Shown one piece after another: positions 8,730 through 20,153 of a DNA stretch of 64,000 nucleotides. The stretch covers positions 248,001 to 312,000 of the forward strand of contig NZ_JACSQJ010000001.1 in NCBI RefSeq assembly GCF_014836665.1, given 5' to 3'. The DNA is from Luteimonas colneyensis (lineage in GTDB: Bacteria; Pseudomonadota; Gammaproteobacteria; Xanthomonadales; Xanthomonadaceae). The stretch's first letter is position 1, and every line of letters begins with the position of its first letter. The translations under genes and the position numbers were made by a program. The notes beneath the pieces are model-generated. The model ran no database searches, was not told where the DNA came from, and worked only from the letters and a program-made list of their open reading frames with translations.

Positions 8730-10364
8730 GTGGACAGACGCGATTTCCTTGCCTTCAGCGGCATCGGCCTCGGCGGCGTGATGCTGCCGTCCCTGTTCAC
8801 CCGCGCCATCGCCGCGGAGGAACTCGCCACCACGATCGACGTCGCGCGCAAGAAGATGCTCGCCGATGCCGCCCTGGCCGCGGCGCGCGAATCCGGCGCC
8901 GGCTACGCCGACGTGCGCATCGGCCGCTACCTGCGCCAGTTCGTGATCACCCGCGAGGACAAGGTGCAGAACGTGGTCAACACCGAGTCCACCGGCGTGG
9001 GCGTGCGCGTGATCGCCGACGGTGCCTGGGGCTTCGCCGCGACCAACAGCCTGACGCCCGACGGCGTGGCCGGCGCCGCGCGCCAGGCCGCGGCCATCGC
9101 CCGCGCCAATGCGAAGACGCAGACCGAGCCGGTGCGCTTTGCCGCCGCGCCTGCCCATGGCGAGGTGTCCTGGCGCACGCCCATCCGCCGCAACGCGATG
9201 GACGTGCCGGTGAAGGAGAAGGTCGACCTGCTGCTGGGCGTCAACGCCGCGGCCACCAATGCGGGAGCGGACTTCGTCAACTCGATGCTGTTCCTGGTCA
9301 ACGAACAGAAGTACTTCGCGTCCACAGACGGCTCCTACATCGACCAGGACGTGCACCGCATCTGGGCGCCGATGACGGTCACCGCCATCGACAAGGCCAG
9401 CGGCAAGTTCCGCACGCGCGAGGGACTGTCCTCGCCGATGGGCCTGGGCTACGAGTATTTCGACGGCGACCCGGCGCAGAAGTTCGTCTCGCCCAACGGC
9501 GTGGTCAACTACGGCCACTCCTACGACATGGTCGAGGACGCCGTGGCCGCGGCGAAGCAGGCGCGCGAGAAGCTCGGCGCGCCCTCGGTCAAGCCCGGCC
9601 GCTACGACCTGGTGCTCGATCCCTCGCACACCTGGCTGACCATCCACGAGTCGGTCGGCCATCCGCTGGAGCTCGACCGCGTGCTCGGCTACGAGGCCAA
9701 CTACGCCGGCACCAGCTTCGCCACCCTCGACAAGCGCGAGGACGGTTTCCGCTATGGCAGCGACCAGGTCACGATCTTCGCCGACAAGACCCAGCCCGGA
9801 AGCCTCGGGGCCGTGGCCTACGACGACGAAGGCGTTGCGTGCAAGCGCTGGGACCTGATCCGCGACGGCATCCTGGTCGACTACCAGACCATCCGCGACC
9901 AGGCCCACATCCTCGGCAAGACCGAGTCCGACGGCTGCTGCTACGCCGACTCCTGGTCGACCGTGCAGTTCCAGCGCATGCCCAACGTCTCGCTGGCGCC
10001 GGGCAAGGCGAAGCTGTCCGTCGCCGACATGATCAAGGACGTCGAGGACGGCATCTACATCGTCGGCGACGGCTCGTTCTCGATCGACCAGCAGCGCTAC
10101 AACGCCCAGTTTGGCGGCCAGCTGTTCTACGGGATCAAGAACGGCGCCATCACCGGCATGATCGAGGACGTGGCCTACCAGATCCGCACGCCGGAGTTCT
10201 GGAACGCCTGCGCCGCGGTCTGCGACGAGTCCGACTACCGCCTCGGCGGCTCCTTTTTCGACGGCAAGGGCCAGCCCTCTCAGGTCTCGGCGGTCTCGCA
10301 CGGCTCGAGCACCGCGCGCTTCAACGGCATCAACGTCATCAACACCGCCCGCAACCTCGGCTGA
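8730..10364 (+). CDS. Tat-exported TldD-type metallopeptidase (copy 2)
   Basis: This is a 544-residue tandem paralogue of the preceding gene, similar along its whole length. It starts at a GTG behind a GGGAG ribosome site and begins with a twin-arginine signal (DRRDFLAFSGIGLGG, then RAIAAEE). HExxxH is intact at about 306-311 (HESVGHPLELDR). Long blocks around the active site are identical to copy 1 (VLGYEANYAGTSFATLDKRE), while loops differ (for example ADGAWGF against ARGAWGF). Both copies keep catalytic residues, so both are probably active. They may form alternative complexes with the single TldE-type partner encoded next. Confidence 0.92.
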   Translation: MDRRDFLAFSGIGLGGVMLPSLFTRAIAAEELATTIDVARKKMLADAALAAARESGAGYADVRIGRYLRQFVITREDKVQNVVNTESTGVGVRVIADGAWGFAATNSLTPDGVAGAARQAAAIARANAKTQTEPVRFAAAPAHGEVSWRTPIRRNAMDVPVKEKVDLLLGVNAAATNAGADFVNSMLFLVNEQKYFASTDGSYIDQDVHRIWAPMTVTAIDKASGKFRTREGLSSPMGLGYEYFDGDPAQKFVSPNGVVNYGHSYDMVEDAVAAAKQAREKLGAPSVKPGRYDLVLDPSHTWLTIHESVGHPLELDRVLGYEANYAGTSFATLDKREDGFRYGSDQVTIFADKTQPGSLGAVAYDDEGVACKRWDLIRDGILVDYQTIRDQAHILGKTESDGCCYADSWSTVQFQRMPNVSLAPGKAKLSVADMIKDVEDGIYIVGDGSFSIDQQRYNAQFGGQLFYGIKNGAITGMIEDVAYQIRTPEFWNACAAVCDESDYRLGGSFFDGKGQPSQVSAVSHGSSTARFNGINVINTARNLG

Positions 10365-10385
10365 CCGGACCAGGAGATTCGAACC

Positions 10386-11720
10386 ATGCCCATCCTCACC
10401 GAAGCCCAGGCCCGCGCCATCCTCGACAAGGTCATCGCGCTGTCGACGGCCGACGAGTGCACGGCCACGCTCAGCGGCTCGACCGCGGGCAACATCCGCT
10501 TCGCGCTCAACAACGTCTCCACCAGCGGCATCGTCGACAACACCGAACTGGCCGTGCAGGTGGCCTTCGGCAAGCGCGTCGGCACCGCCAGCATCAACGA
10601 GTTCGACGACGCCGCGCTCGAGCGGGTGGTGCGCCGCGCCGAAGACCTCGCCCGGCTGGCGCCTGAGAACCCGGAGTTCATGCCGGCCATCGGGCCGCAG
10701 CAGTACCGCGCCAGCGACACCTGGGACGACGCCACCGCGGCGATCAGCCCGGAGTACCGCGCGCAGGTCGCCGCGGATTCCATCAATCCCTGCAAGGCCG
10801 ACAACCTGGTCGCCGCCGGCTTCCTCGAGGACAACCGCGGCTTCACCGCCTTCGCCAACAGCAAGGGCAACTTCGGCTACCAGACCTCGACCAGCGCCGA
10901 CTACACCTGCACCGTGCGCACCGGGGACGGCACCGGCTCCGGCTGGGTCGGGCGCAACGTGACCGGCATCGGCGGCTTCGAGGCCGGCCGCGACGTGCGC
11001 ACCGCGATCCGCAAGGCCGGCGCTTCGGCGAACGCGCGCGCGCTCGAGCCCGGCAAGTACACCGTGGTGCTGGAGCCGCACGCGGCCGCGGGGCTCATCT
11101 CCTTCATGATGAATTTCTTCGACGCCCGCCAGGCCGACGAGGGCCGCAGCTTCCTGTCGAAGAAGGGCGGCGGCAACCGGCTCGGCGAGCAGGTCTTCGA
11201 CCCGCGCGTGAGCATCCACGCCGACCCCTGGGACGCCGACGCGCCGGTCATGCCCTGGGACGGCGAGGGCCTGGCGCGCAAGCGCATGCCGATCATCGAC
11301 CAGGGCAAGGTCGCCAACTTGCTCTACTCGCGCTACTGGGCGCAGCAGCAGGGCCGCCAGGAGGTCGCTCAGCCCGGCAACCTGATCATGGCCGGCGGCG
11401 AGGCCAGCACCTCCGACCTGGTGCGCGGCACCGAGCGCGGCATCCTCGTGACCCGCACCTGGTACATCCGCATGGTCGACCCGCAGACGGTGCTGCTCAC
11501 CGGCCTGACCCGCGACGGCACCTTCTACATCGAGGACGGCGAGATCCGGTATCCGCTGAAGAACTTCCGCTTCAACGAGTCGCCGGTGATCATGCTCAAC
11601 AACATCGACGAGCTCGGCAAGCCGGTCCGGGTCAGCGGCGACGAGTCGCGCTTCAGCATGATGATCCCGCCGATGCGCCTGCGCGACTTCACCTTCACCT
11701 CGCTCTCGGACGCGGTCTGA
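10386..11720 (+). CDS. TldE/PmbA-type partner subunit
   Basis: This 444-residue protein of the TldD/PmbA family lacks HExxxH: the equivalent stretch reads VLEPHAAAGLISFMM, as expected for the non-catalytic TldE half of the heterodimer. It starts at an ATG nine bases after AGGAG. Unlike both upstream TldD-type proteins it has no signal peptide; residues 1-30 are a polar helix (MPILTEAQARAILDKVIALS). If the complex works in the periplasm, this subunit must be carried out folded with a Tat-signal partner. The spacing of 21 bases to the previous gene and 19 to the next supports one operon. Confidence 0.9.
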   Translation: MPILTEAQARAILDKVIALSTADECTATLSGSTAGNIRFALNNVSTSGIVDNTELAVQVAFGKRVGTASINEFDDAALERVVRRAEDLARLAPENPEFMPAIGPQQYRASDTWDDATAAISPEYRAQVAADSINPCKADNLVAAGFLEDNRGFTAFANSKGNFGYQTSTSADYTCTVRTGDGTGSGWVGRNVTGIGGFEAGRDVRTAIRKAGASANARALEPGKYTVVLEPHAAAGLISFMMNFFDARQADEGRSFLSKKGGGNRLGEQVFDPRVSIHADPWDADAPVMPWDGEGLARKRMPIIDQGKVANLLYSRYWAQQQGRQEVAQPGNLIMAGGEASTSDLVRGTERGILVTRTWYIRMVDPQTVLLTGLTRDGTFYIEDGEIRYPLKNFRFNESPVIMLNNIDELGKPVRVSGDESRFSMMIPPMRLRDFTFTSLSDAV

Positions 11721-11739
11721 GGGCGCGGCACGAGGCGAC

Positions 11740-12438
11740 GTGGACCGCCGCGGCGCGCTGCGCCTGATCGCCGCCGGCATCGCGGCCGCCGCCCTGCCGG
11801 CGGCCGCCCGCGCGAACGCCGGCTACGATTTCTGGTTCACCCGCCTCAAGTACGAATCCGGCGACTGGGACGTCGACCAGCGCATGCCGGCCAACCTCGC
11901 CACCGCCCTGGTCGACTACACCGGCCTGCGCGTGGACCCGGAGGAGCACGTGGTCGCGCTCTCCGACCCGAAGATGCTGCTGGCGCCGTTCTGCTACCTG
12001 GCCGGACACAAGCTGGTCGAGTTCAGCCCGGCCGAGCGGCGCAACTTCGAGCGCTACGTGCGCAACGGCGGCTTCGTCTTCGTCGACGACTGCAACCACG
12101 ACATCGACGGCCTGTTCGCGAAATCCTTCGAACGCCAGATGGCCGACATCTTCGGCGGCGACGCCATGCGCAAGCTGCCCAACGACCACGCGCTGTATTC
12201 AAGCTTCTTCCGCTTCCCCGACGGCCCGCCCGCGACCAGCTACGAGCTCAACGGCTGGGGCGACGACCTGGTCCACGACTACCTCAAGGGCATCGAAGTC
12301 GACGGTCGCCTGGGCGTGCTCTACAGCAACAAGGACTACGGCTGCGAATGGGACTACGACTGGCGCAACAAGCGCTTCCTGGCCGAGGACAACACGAAGT
12401 TCGCGGTCAACATCGTCGTCTACGCGCTGAGCGCATGA
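11740..12438 (+). CDS. Tat-signal DUF4159-type protein
   Basis: This 232-residue protein starts at GTG. Residues 1-26 look like a twin-arginine signal (DRRGALRLIAAGIAAAALPAAARA), so the product is probably periplasmic. The mature part fits DUF4159 (WFTRLKYESGDWDVDQ, FERYVRNGGFVFVDDCNHD), a fold related to glutamine-amidotransferase-like domains seen beside MoxR and BatA genes. No catalytic residues can be named with confidence. It sits between the TldE-type gene and moxR, linking the peptidase half of the locus to the MoxR half. Confidence 0.78.
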   Translation: MDRRGALRLIAAGIAAAALPAAARANAGYDFWFTRLKYESGDWDVDQRMPANLATALVDYTGLRVDPEEHVVALSDPKMLLAPFCYLAGHKLVEFSPAERRNFERYVRNGGFVFVDDCNHDIDGLFAKSFERQMADIFGGDAMRKLPNDHALYSSFFRFPDGPPATSYELNGWGDDLVHDYLKGIEVDGRLGVLYSNKDYGCEWDYDWRNKRFLAEDNTKFAVNIVVYALSA

Positions 12439-12483
12439 CGCGGCCCCTCCTCCCATAGAAGACACAGGACCACCCGCAGCACG

Positions 12484-13482
12484 ATGAGCCAGCCCCTCGA
12501 CGAATCCCGCATCCGCGAACAGCTTGCCCGCCTCGACGCCCTCCGCGCCGCCATCGCCCGCGCCGTGGTCGGCCAGGAGGCCGTGGTCGAGCAGATGCTC
12601 GTGGCCCTGCTCGCCGGCGGCCACTGCCTGTTCGAAGGCGTGCCCGGCCTCGGCAAGACCCTGCTGGTGCGCTCGCTCGGACAGGCGCTCGACCTCGGCT
12701 TCCGCCGCATCCAGTTCACCCCCGACCTGATGCCCAGCGACATCCTCGGCACCGAGATCCTGGAGGAGGACCACGGCACCGGCCGGCGCATGTTCAAGTT
12801 CCAGCGCGGCCCGGTGTTCACCCACCTGCTGCTGGCCGACGAGCTCAACCGCACGCCGCCGCGCACCCAGGCCGCGCTGCTGGAGGCGATGCAGGAGCGC
12901 ACCGTGAGCTACGGCGGCACCACCCACGCCCTGCCCTCGCCGTTCTTCGTGCTCGCCACCCAGAACCCGCTGGAGCAGGCAGGAACCTATCCGCTGCCCG
13001 AGGCGCAGCTCGACCGCTTCCTGCTGCACGTGCGCGTCGAATATCCCGGCGAGGCCGAGGAGCGCGAGATCCTGCTGCAGACCACCGGCAGCCGCAGCCC
13101 CGACGTCCCCAGGGTGATGGGCGGCGACGAAGTGCTGGCGCTGCAGGCGCTGGTGCGCGAGGTGCACCTGGGCGATGACCTGCTGGGCTGGATCACGCGC
13201 CTGGTGCGCGCCAGCCGGCCCGGCCCCGACGCACCGCAGGCGGTGCGCGACTGGGTGCGCTGGGGGGCCGGCCCGCGCGCCGGGCAGTCGCTGGTGCTGG
13301 CGGCGAAGGCGCGCGCGCTGCTGCACGGCCGCTACGCCGCCACGCGCGAGGACGTGCAGGCGCTGGCCGCGCCGGTGATGCGCCATCGCCTGCTGCTGTC
13401 CTTCGCCGCCGAGGCCGAGCAGAAGGACGCCGACGACGTGGTCGCGGCCTTGCTCCGGGCCGTGCCCGCGCCCGCAGCCTGA
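12484..13482 (+). CDS. moxR: MoxR-family AAA+ ATPase
   Basis: This 332-residue AAA+ ATPase of the MoxR (AAA_3) family usually acts as a chaperone that assembles or inserts cofactors with VWA-domain partners. Walker A is GVPGLGKT at about 52-59. Walker B is LLLADE at about 115-120, followed by LNRTPPRTQAALLEAMQE, the family signature. Sensor 1 falls in FFVLATQNPLEQAGTYPLPEAQLDRF. No signal or membrane segment is seen, so it is cytoplasmic. The DUF58 and BatA-like genes that follow are its usual neighbours. The link with exported TldD/TldE proteins is the unusual part of the context. Confidence 0.95.
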   Translation: MSQPLDESRIREQLARLDALRAAIARAVVGQEAVVEQMLVALLAGGHCLFEGVPGLGKTLLVRSLGQALDLGFRRIQFTPDLMPSDILGTEILEEDHGTGRRMFKFQRGPVFTHLLLADELNRTPPRTQAALLEAMQERTVSYGGTTHALPSPFFVLATQNPLEQAGTYPLPEAQLDRFLLHVRVEYPGEAEEREILLQTTGSRSPDVPRVMGGDEVLALQALVREVHLGDDLLGWITRLVRASRPGPDAPQAVRDWVRWGAGPRAGQSLVLAAKARALLHGRYAATREDVQALAAPVMRHRLLLSFAAEAEQKDADDVVAALLRAVPAPAA

Positions 13483-13495
13483 GCGACGCGGGGCG

Positions 13496-14400
13496 ATGTC
13501 CACGCCCGGGATCCTGGCGCCCGAGGTCCGCGCAAGGCTGCGGCAGCTCACGATCGCGCCGCGCCTGGCCCGCGGCGACCGCGGCTTCGGCCTGCATGCC
13601 AGCCGCAGCCGCGGCGCCGGCATCGAGTTCGCGCAGTACCGCCCCTACGAACCCGGCGACGAGCCGCGCCAGGTCGACTGGAAGCTCTACGCACGCTCGG
13701 ACCGCTGGTTCGTGCGCGAGGCCGAGCGCGACAGCCCGCTGACGCTCTGGATCCTGATCGACGCCAGCGCCTCGATGGCCCAGGCCGACGGCGCGCGGCC
13801 GGACTGGTCGCGGCTGGATGCGGCGCGCGGGCTGGCGGCGGCGAGCATGGAGATCGCGCTGCGCCAGGGTGACCGCTTCGGGCTGGCGGGCGTGAACGGC
13901 GAGGGGCTTGCCATGCAGGCCGCCGCTACCGGACCGCGGCACCGCGACCGCTGCCTGCTCGCGCTCCGGGCGCTGCGCGCCGATGGCGGCTGGCCATCTC
14001 CGGAGACGCTCGCGCCGCTGCACGGACGCATCGCGCCGCACGACCTGGTGCTGCTGCTCACCGACGGCTTCGACAGCGCCGCGCTGGAGCTGGCCCAACG
14101 CCTGGCCGCCGCCCGGCGCGAGGTGCTGGTGATCCGCGTGCTGACGGCCGAGGAGCGCGACTTCCCCTTCGAAGGCGGGCATCTGTTCCGCGACGTCGAA
14201 GGCGGCGGCGAACTCGGCGGCGACGGCGCCGCCATGCGCGCGGACTTCCTCGAACGCTTCGGCGCCGCGCGGCGCGAACAGACGGCGCGCCTGGCGGCGG
14301 CCGGCATCCGCCAGGTGGAGTACGTACTCGACGAGCCACTGGACCTGCCGCTGCGGCGACTTTTCTCCGCCCCTGGCGGCGCGCGGACCGGGGCGCCGTG

Positions 14401-14401
<1 letters not shown>
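13496..14401 (+). CDS. DUF58 protein with VWA-type fold
   Basis: This 301-residue protein carries the DUF58 signature at about residues 38-67 (RSRGAGIEFAQYRPYEPGDEPRQVDWKLYARS). A VWA-like metal-site motif follows at about 87-94 (LIDASASM, Asp-x-Ser-x-Ser). DUF58 proteins are encoded beside MoxR in many bacteria and are thought to be its partner. There is no signal peptide. The stop overlaps the next gene start (TGATG), which implies translational coupling. Confidence 0.9.
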
Positions 14402-15788
<1,387 letters not shown>

Positions 15789-15792
<4 letters not shown>

Positions 15793-18110
15793 GCACGAAC
15801 GCCTTCGATCGCCTGCTGACTGCCGCGCGGCATCGCCTGTCGGGGATCACCCTGGCCTATGCGCTGCCCTGGGCCGCTGCGGCGAGCGTACTCGCATGGC
15901 GCCTCGGCGGAGAACATCCCGCGCCGACCGCAGGCGTAGCCCTGGCAGCGCTGCTGGTGGCGATCGCAATCGCCTGGCGGCTTCCACGGCGGCTCGACCG
16001 GGCCTGGCTGCAGCGCCGCCTCGACGCCGGCCACCCGCGGCTTGAAGACAGCAGCGCCCTGCTCGCCGCGGATCCCGCAGGCCTGCCGCCGCTGGCGCGC
16101 CTGCAGCGCGAGCGCATCGAGCAGCGGCTGCCTTCGCCGGAGACCGCCGGTATCCGCACACCCTGGCCGCTTGCCGGCATCGCCGCCAGCACGGCTGCCG
16201 CTGCCGTGGTCATCGCGATCGCGATGCCGTGGGCCGCAGTCCCGCCGGCGGCTTCCGCGACAGGCGACAGCACATCCCGCGCGCCCGGCCCGGCTTCACC
16301 GGGCACCCTGCAGCTGGTCGAGCGCAGCCTTGCCATCTCCCCACCCACCTACACCGGACTGCCCGGGCGTCAAAGCGACGACCTCGACGCCAGGGTTCCG
16401 GAAGGCGCGACGCTGGCCTGGACGCTGCGCTTCGCGCCGGTCCCGGACGCGGTGGCGCTGGAGTTCGTCGACGGCCGGCGCATCCCGCTCGAGCGCGCCG
16501 GCGATCTCTGGCGCGCCGAGACCACCGCGGAGCAGCCCGGCCTCTATCGCATCGCCGCCAGTGCCGACGTGCCCCGGGAAGACGACACCCTGCATCGCAT
16601 CGACGTCATCCAGGACCGCCCGCCCTCGATCCGCGTGAGCGCTCCGGCACAGACCCTCAACCTGCGCACGAAGGGCCAGCCACGCTGGACCCTGGCCTTC
16701 GAGGCCGAGGACGACCACGGTCTCGCCGCAGCCGCCGAAATGCACCTGACCATGACCGAAGGCAGCGGCGAGAACATCGGCTTCCGCGACGAGGTCCGGC
16801 GCATCACCGGCCGCGGCGACCGCCGCCACAAGCGATTCTCCCAGCAGCTCGACCTCGACGCGCTCGGCCTTTCCGAGGGTGACGACCTGATCGTGCACTT
16901 CGTAGTCCGCGACAACCGCCCCGGTCGCGCGCAGTCCATGCGCAGCGCCAGCCACATCCTGCGCTGGCCGCCTCCCGAAGCGCGCGCGGACAGCGGCATG
17001 GACGGCGTGCTGCAGAAGGTGCTGCCGGCCTACTTCGCCAGCCAGCGCCAGATCATCATCGACGCCGAGGCCCTGATCGCCGAGCGGCCGCGGCTGCAGG
17101 AGGAGGCCTTCGCCGCACGTTCGGACACGATCGCCGTCGACCAGCGCCTGCTGCGCCTGCGCTATGGCCAGTTCCTGGGCGAGGAAAGCGAGGGCGCGCC
17201 CACCCTGGCGTCGACGGACCACGTCAATGCGGAAGACCTGCCGCCACCGCCCATCCTGCTGCCGACCAACGACGCCGAGGACGAGGCCGAGGCCTGGCGC
17301 GAAATGGTGTCCGCGCAGCGTCAGGATGGCCGCGACGGCGACGGCGACGGTGATGGCCATCGCCGCGACCGCGACGACGGGCGACCCGACACCCCGCAGG
17401 CCGACGGACACGGCCACGACCACGCGTCCGCAGGCGATGCCGCGCCTGGCGAGCCCGGCCGCACCGGCTTCGGCGAGGCCGACAACGTGCTCGAGGAATT
17501 CGGCCACGTCCACGACATTCCGGAGGCCGCCACCCTGCTCGCCCCGAAGACCCGCGCCCTGCTGCGCCGCGCCCTGGGCGAGATGTGGCAGTCCGAGCTC
17601 GCGCTGCGCCAGGCGCGTCCACGCGACGCGCTGCCACCGGCCAACCGCGCCCTGGCCCTGGTCAAGGAGATCCAGCAGTCCGACCGGATCCATCTCGCAC
17701 GCACAGGCAGCGGCCTGCCGCCGGTGGATTTCAGCCGCAGGCTTTCGGGCGAGCGCGAGGGCGTTGCCAGCCGCCGCGCTCCGCTGCCACCCGCGGACCT
17801 CGAAGAGGACGTGCCGGCCCTGCTCTGGCACGCGCTGGGCAATGCCTCCGATGAAGCCGCCGCCATCGACCTCGGCGCGCTGCAGGCATGGCTGGCCGCG
17901 AACGAGGGCCGCAGCGGTGACCCGCTCGCACTGATGGCCGCGGTCGACGCCGTCCAGCGCGAACCCGCTTGCATTGCCTGCCTCGACCGGCTGCGCGCGC
18001 TGCTCTGGCCACTGGCCACGCCGCCGCCCGCCGCACCGCGCCTGCGCACGCAAGCCGATGCCACCGGCAGGGCCTACCTCGACGCCCTGGGCGAGGAGGT
18101 CGGCGAATGA
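15789..18110 (+). CDS. Large DUF4175-like membrane protein of the moxR locus
   Basis: This 773-residue protein has three N-terminal hydrophobic segments at about residues 20-37, 47-66 and 125-150, followed by a long extracytoplasmic or soluble part. The layout and the block RPPSIRVSAPAQ recall the DUF4175-type proteins found at the end of MoxR/BatA clusters, but the family match is tentative. An Asp-Gly repeat and a His/Asp-rich stretch (DGDGDGDGHRRDRDD, then GHGHDH) lie near residues 515-550 and could bind metal. The ATG at 15789 overlaps the previous stop by 4 bases. The stop likewise overlaps the next start. Confidence 0.65.
17334..17357 (+). repeat. In-frame GACGGC/GATGGC microsatellite
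   Basis: Four near-perfect hexanucleotide units encode another Asp-Gly run, here in the DUF4175-like gene. Confidence 0.8.
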
Positions 18111-20020
18111 GCGTGGAGACGATGGTCGCGGGGCTGCTCGGGCTGGCGGCGGTGGTCGCTTCCCTGCGCCACGCCCTGCGCTGGCGGCGCCTGCCGGCGC
18201 TGGCGCGACCCGCCGCCTCCCGCATGGCGGCGATCCTCCTCCTGCAGTTCGCCTGCGTCGCGGCCCTGCACGCAGTGCTGTTCCCGCCCGGCCGTCCGCT
18301 CGACGGCGCCCGCCTCGTGGTGATGACCTCGGACACGGACATCGAGGCGGCCCGCGATGCCGCGCGGGACGGCGGCATCCTCGTCGCCCTGCCCGAGGCC
18401 GGCGCCGACGCGGCCACCGCCGCGGGCGCGCAGGCGATGCCCGACCTCGCAACGGCACGGCGCATGCATCCACGGAGCACTCGCCTCCAGGTACTCGGTG
18501 CGGGACTGGAAGCACGCGATCTCGACGCGGCGCGCGGCCTGCCGCTCGGCTTCGATCCCCCGGCGCCGCCGCATGGCCTGGTCGAACTGCAGGCCCCGGC
18601 GCGCGTCGCCACCGGCGGCCTGCTCCGCGTGTCCGGTCGCATGGAGGACGCCGGGGACACGCCGGTGGAACTGCTTGATCCCGCAGGCACGGTGCAGGAT
18701 CGCGCCATTCCGGACGCCGAGGGCCGCTTCCAGCTGCAGGCACCGGTACGCGCGTCGGGGCCCGCGCTGTTCCGGCTGCGGCTTCAGGACGGGCCCGAAG
18801 CGGTGGTCCCGGTCGATGCCCGGCCCGGCGACGGCGCACGCCTGCTGCTGTTCGCCGGCGCACCCAACCCCGAGCTGAAGTACCTGCGTCGGTGGGCCAC
18901 CGACGCCGGCCTCCGGCTGCACAGCCGCATGGCCCTCGGCGGCGGCATTGCCCTGGGCGACGGGCCGCTCGCCTTCGATGCGGAAACGCTGGCGGAGTTC
19001 GACCTGGCCATCGTCGACGAACGCGCATGGACCGGCCTCGGTGCGGATGCGCGGAGCGCGCTGCTTGCCGCTGTGGACGAGGGGCTAGGCCTGATGCTGC
19101 GCATCACCGCCCGGCCCGACGCCGCCACGCGCGAGGCACTGCGGCAACTTGGCTTCGCACTCGGCGAAGCCGGGCCCGCGGGAGACGCGATGGTCGTGCT
19201 GGACGGACCCCGGCGCCCGGAAGCCGAAGACGCCGATGCGCGTCCGGGATCCGCACCCGATGCCGCCGGCACCGGCAACGAGGCCATGCCTGCACTCGCG
19301 CGCCAGCCCTATCCGCTGCACGCCGCCGGCTCGGTGTCGCTGCTGGACGATGCCTCGGGCACCTCGCTGGCGCGCTGGCGCCAGGCCGGGCGCGGCCGCA
19401 TCGCGGCCTGGAATCTCGACCACAGCTTCCGCCTGGTGCTTGCCGGCCACGGTGCGCGTCATGCGCGGCTGTGGAGCGAAGCGACCAGTGTGCTGGCACG
19501 TCCCCGCGCCCGGCCACGGCCGCGCTTCGAAGGCATCGCACGCGCGGGCCAACGCACGCTGCTGTGCGGCTTCGAACCCGGCACGGCCGTCGTCGCGGCA
19601 GACGGAACGCGCCTGCACCCGCTGCACGACCCTCGCTCCGCGGAGTGCAGCGCCCTGTGGCCCGAGCGCAGCGGATGGCATCGCGCGGGCGAAGGCGAGA
19701 CCGCACCGATGCTCTACGTACACCCCGCCGATGCGCTCCCCGGCCTCGCCGCACGGGAGCGACGGGACGCCACGCTGCGCCTGGCCGCGATCGACCGCCA
19801 CGGCGCGCCAGGCACTGCCGACGCTTCGATGGCGTCGCAGCGCGCCACCGGCAACGCCCGGTCCGGCAGCGGCCGGGGATTCGACGGCACACTCCCCGGC
19901 ACCGGCCCGCGCTGGCCCTGGTTCCTGGCCTGGCTGCTGGCGGCCGGCGCACTGTGGTGGCTGGAACGCGCCGCACGCCGCATCGAAGCCGTACGCACGC
20001 GCCACGACGCGCAGGGCTGA
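18107..20020 (+). CDS. Large membrane protein of unknown function, end of the moxR locus
   Basis: This 637-residue protein has hydrophobic segments at about residues 5-22 and 39-60 and a C-terminal one near 605-625 (WPWFLAWLLAAGALWWLERAARR). The soluble middle, about residues 65-600, would lie outside the membrane. It contains a beta-rich part (VELQAPARVATGGLLRVSGRM) and a Rossmann-like part (ARLLLFAGAPNPELKYLRRWATDAGL). This layout resembles the large BatA-type proteins whose C-terminal anchor ends such clusters. I do not recognise a named family. The ATG at 18107 overlaps the previous stop by 4 bases. A decamer hairpin element follows 20 bases after its stop. Confidence 0.7.
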   Translation: MSVETMVAGLLGLAAVVASLRHALRWRRLPALARPAASRMAAILLLQFACVAALHAVLFPPGRPLDGARLVVMTSDTDIEAARDAARDGGILVALPEAGADAATAAGAQAMPDLATARRMHPRSTRLQVLGAGLEARDLDAARGLPLGFDPPAPPHGLVELQAPARVATGGLLRVSGRMEDAGDTPVELLDPAGTVQDRAIPDAEGRFQLQAPVRASGPALFRLRLQDGPEAVVPVDARPGDGARLLLFAGAPNPELKYLRRWATDAGLRLHSRMALGGGIALGDGPLAFDAETLAEFDLAIVDERAWTGLGADARSALLAAVDEGLGLMLRITARPDAATREALRQLGFALGEAGPAGDAMVVLDGPRRPEAEDADARPGSAPDAAGTGNEAMPALARQPYPLHAAGSVSLLDDASGTSLARWRQAGRGRIAAWNLDHSFRLVLAGHGARHARLWSEATSVLARPRARPRPRFEGIARAGQRTLLCGFEPGTAVVAADGTRLHPLHDPRSAECSALWPERSGWHRAGEGETAPMLYVHPADALPGLAARERRDATLRLAAIDRHGAPGTADASMASQRATGNARSGSGRGFDGTLPGTGPRWPWFLAWLLAAGALWWLERAARRIEAVRTRHDAQG

Positions 20021-20040
20021 AGAGCAGAAAAGCGAAGGGC

Positions 20041-20105
20041 TTCTTGCCACGGATGAAAAAGCGGTTGTTCCATCTGGGCAGATCCGCGTTCATCCGTGGC
20101 AAGAA
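20041..20105. repeat. Decamer hairpin element, short copy
   Basis: A perfect 17-bp inverted repeat (arms 20041-20057 and 20089-20105, beginning ttcttgccacggatgaa) encloses a 31-base loop. It shares the ttgccacggatgaa edge with the three larger copies at 34050, 51638 and 55827. It lies between convergent genes. Confidence 0.8.
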
Positions 20106-20130
20106 AAAGGGCCGCATCGCTGCGGCCCTT
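20104..20130 (-). terminator. Intrinsic terminator of the OmpA-type lipoprotein gene
   Basis: A perfect 10-bp stem (aagggccgca/tgcggccctt) with loop tcgc is followed on the minus strand by TTTTT. It begins 24 bases after the minus-strand stop at 20154. Confidence 0.9.
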
Positions 20131-20153
20131 CATTTCGCGAAGCAGTGCCGCAA

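Noticed and set aside
5763..11780. A 2005-codon open frame on the minus strand
   Set aside because: It lies antisense to the TldD-type genes, crosses several real genes and reads as low-complexity His/Val/Arg/Gly sequence, as expected for a shadow frame in 70% G+C DNA.
20041..20105. Decamer element considered as an insertion sequence
   Set aside because: No transposase frame or target-site duplication is visible at any of the four copies.
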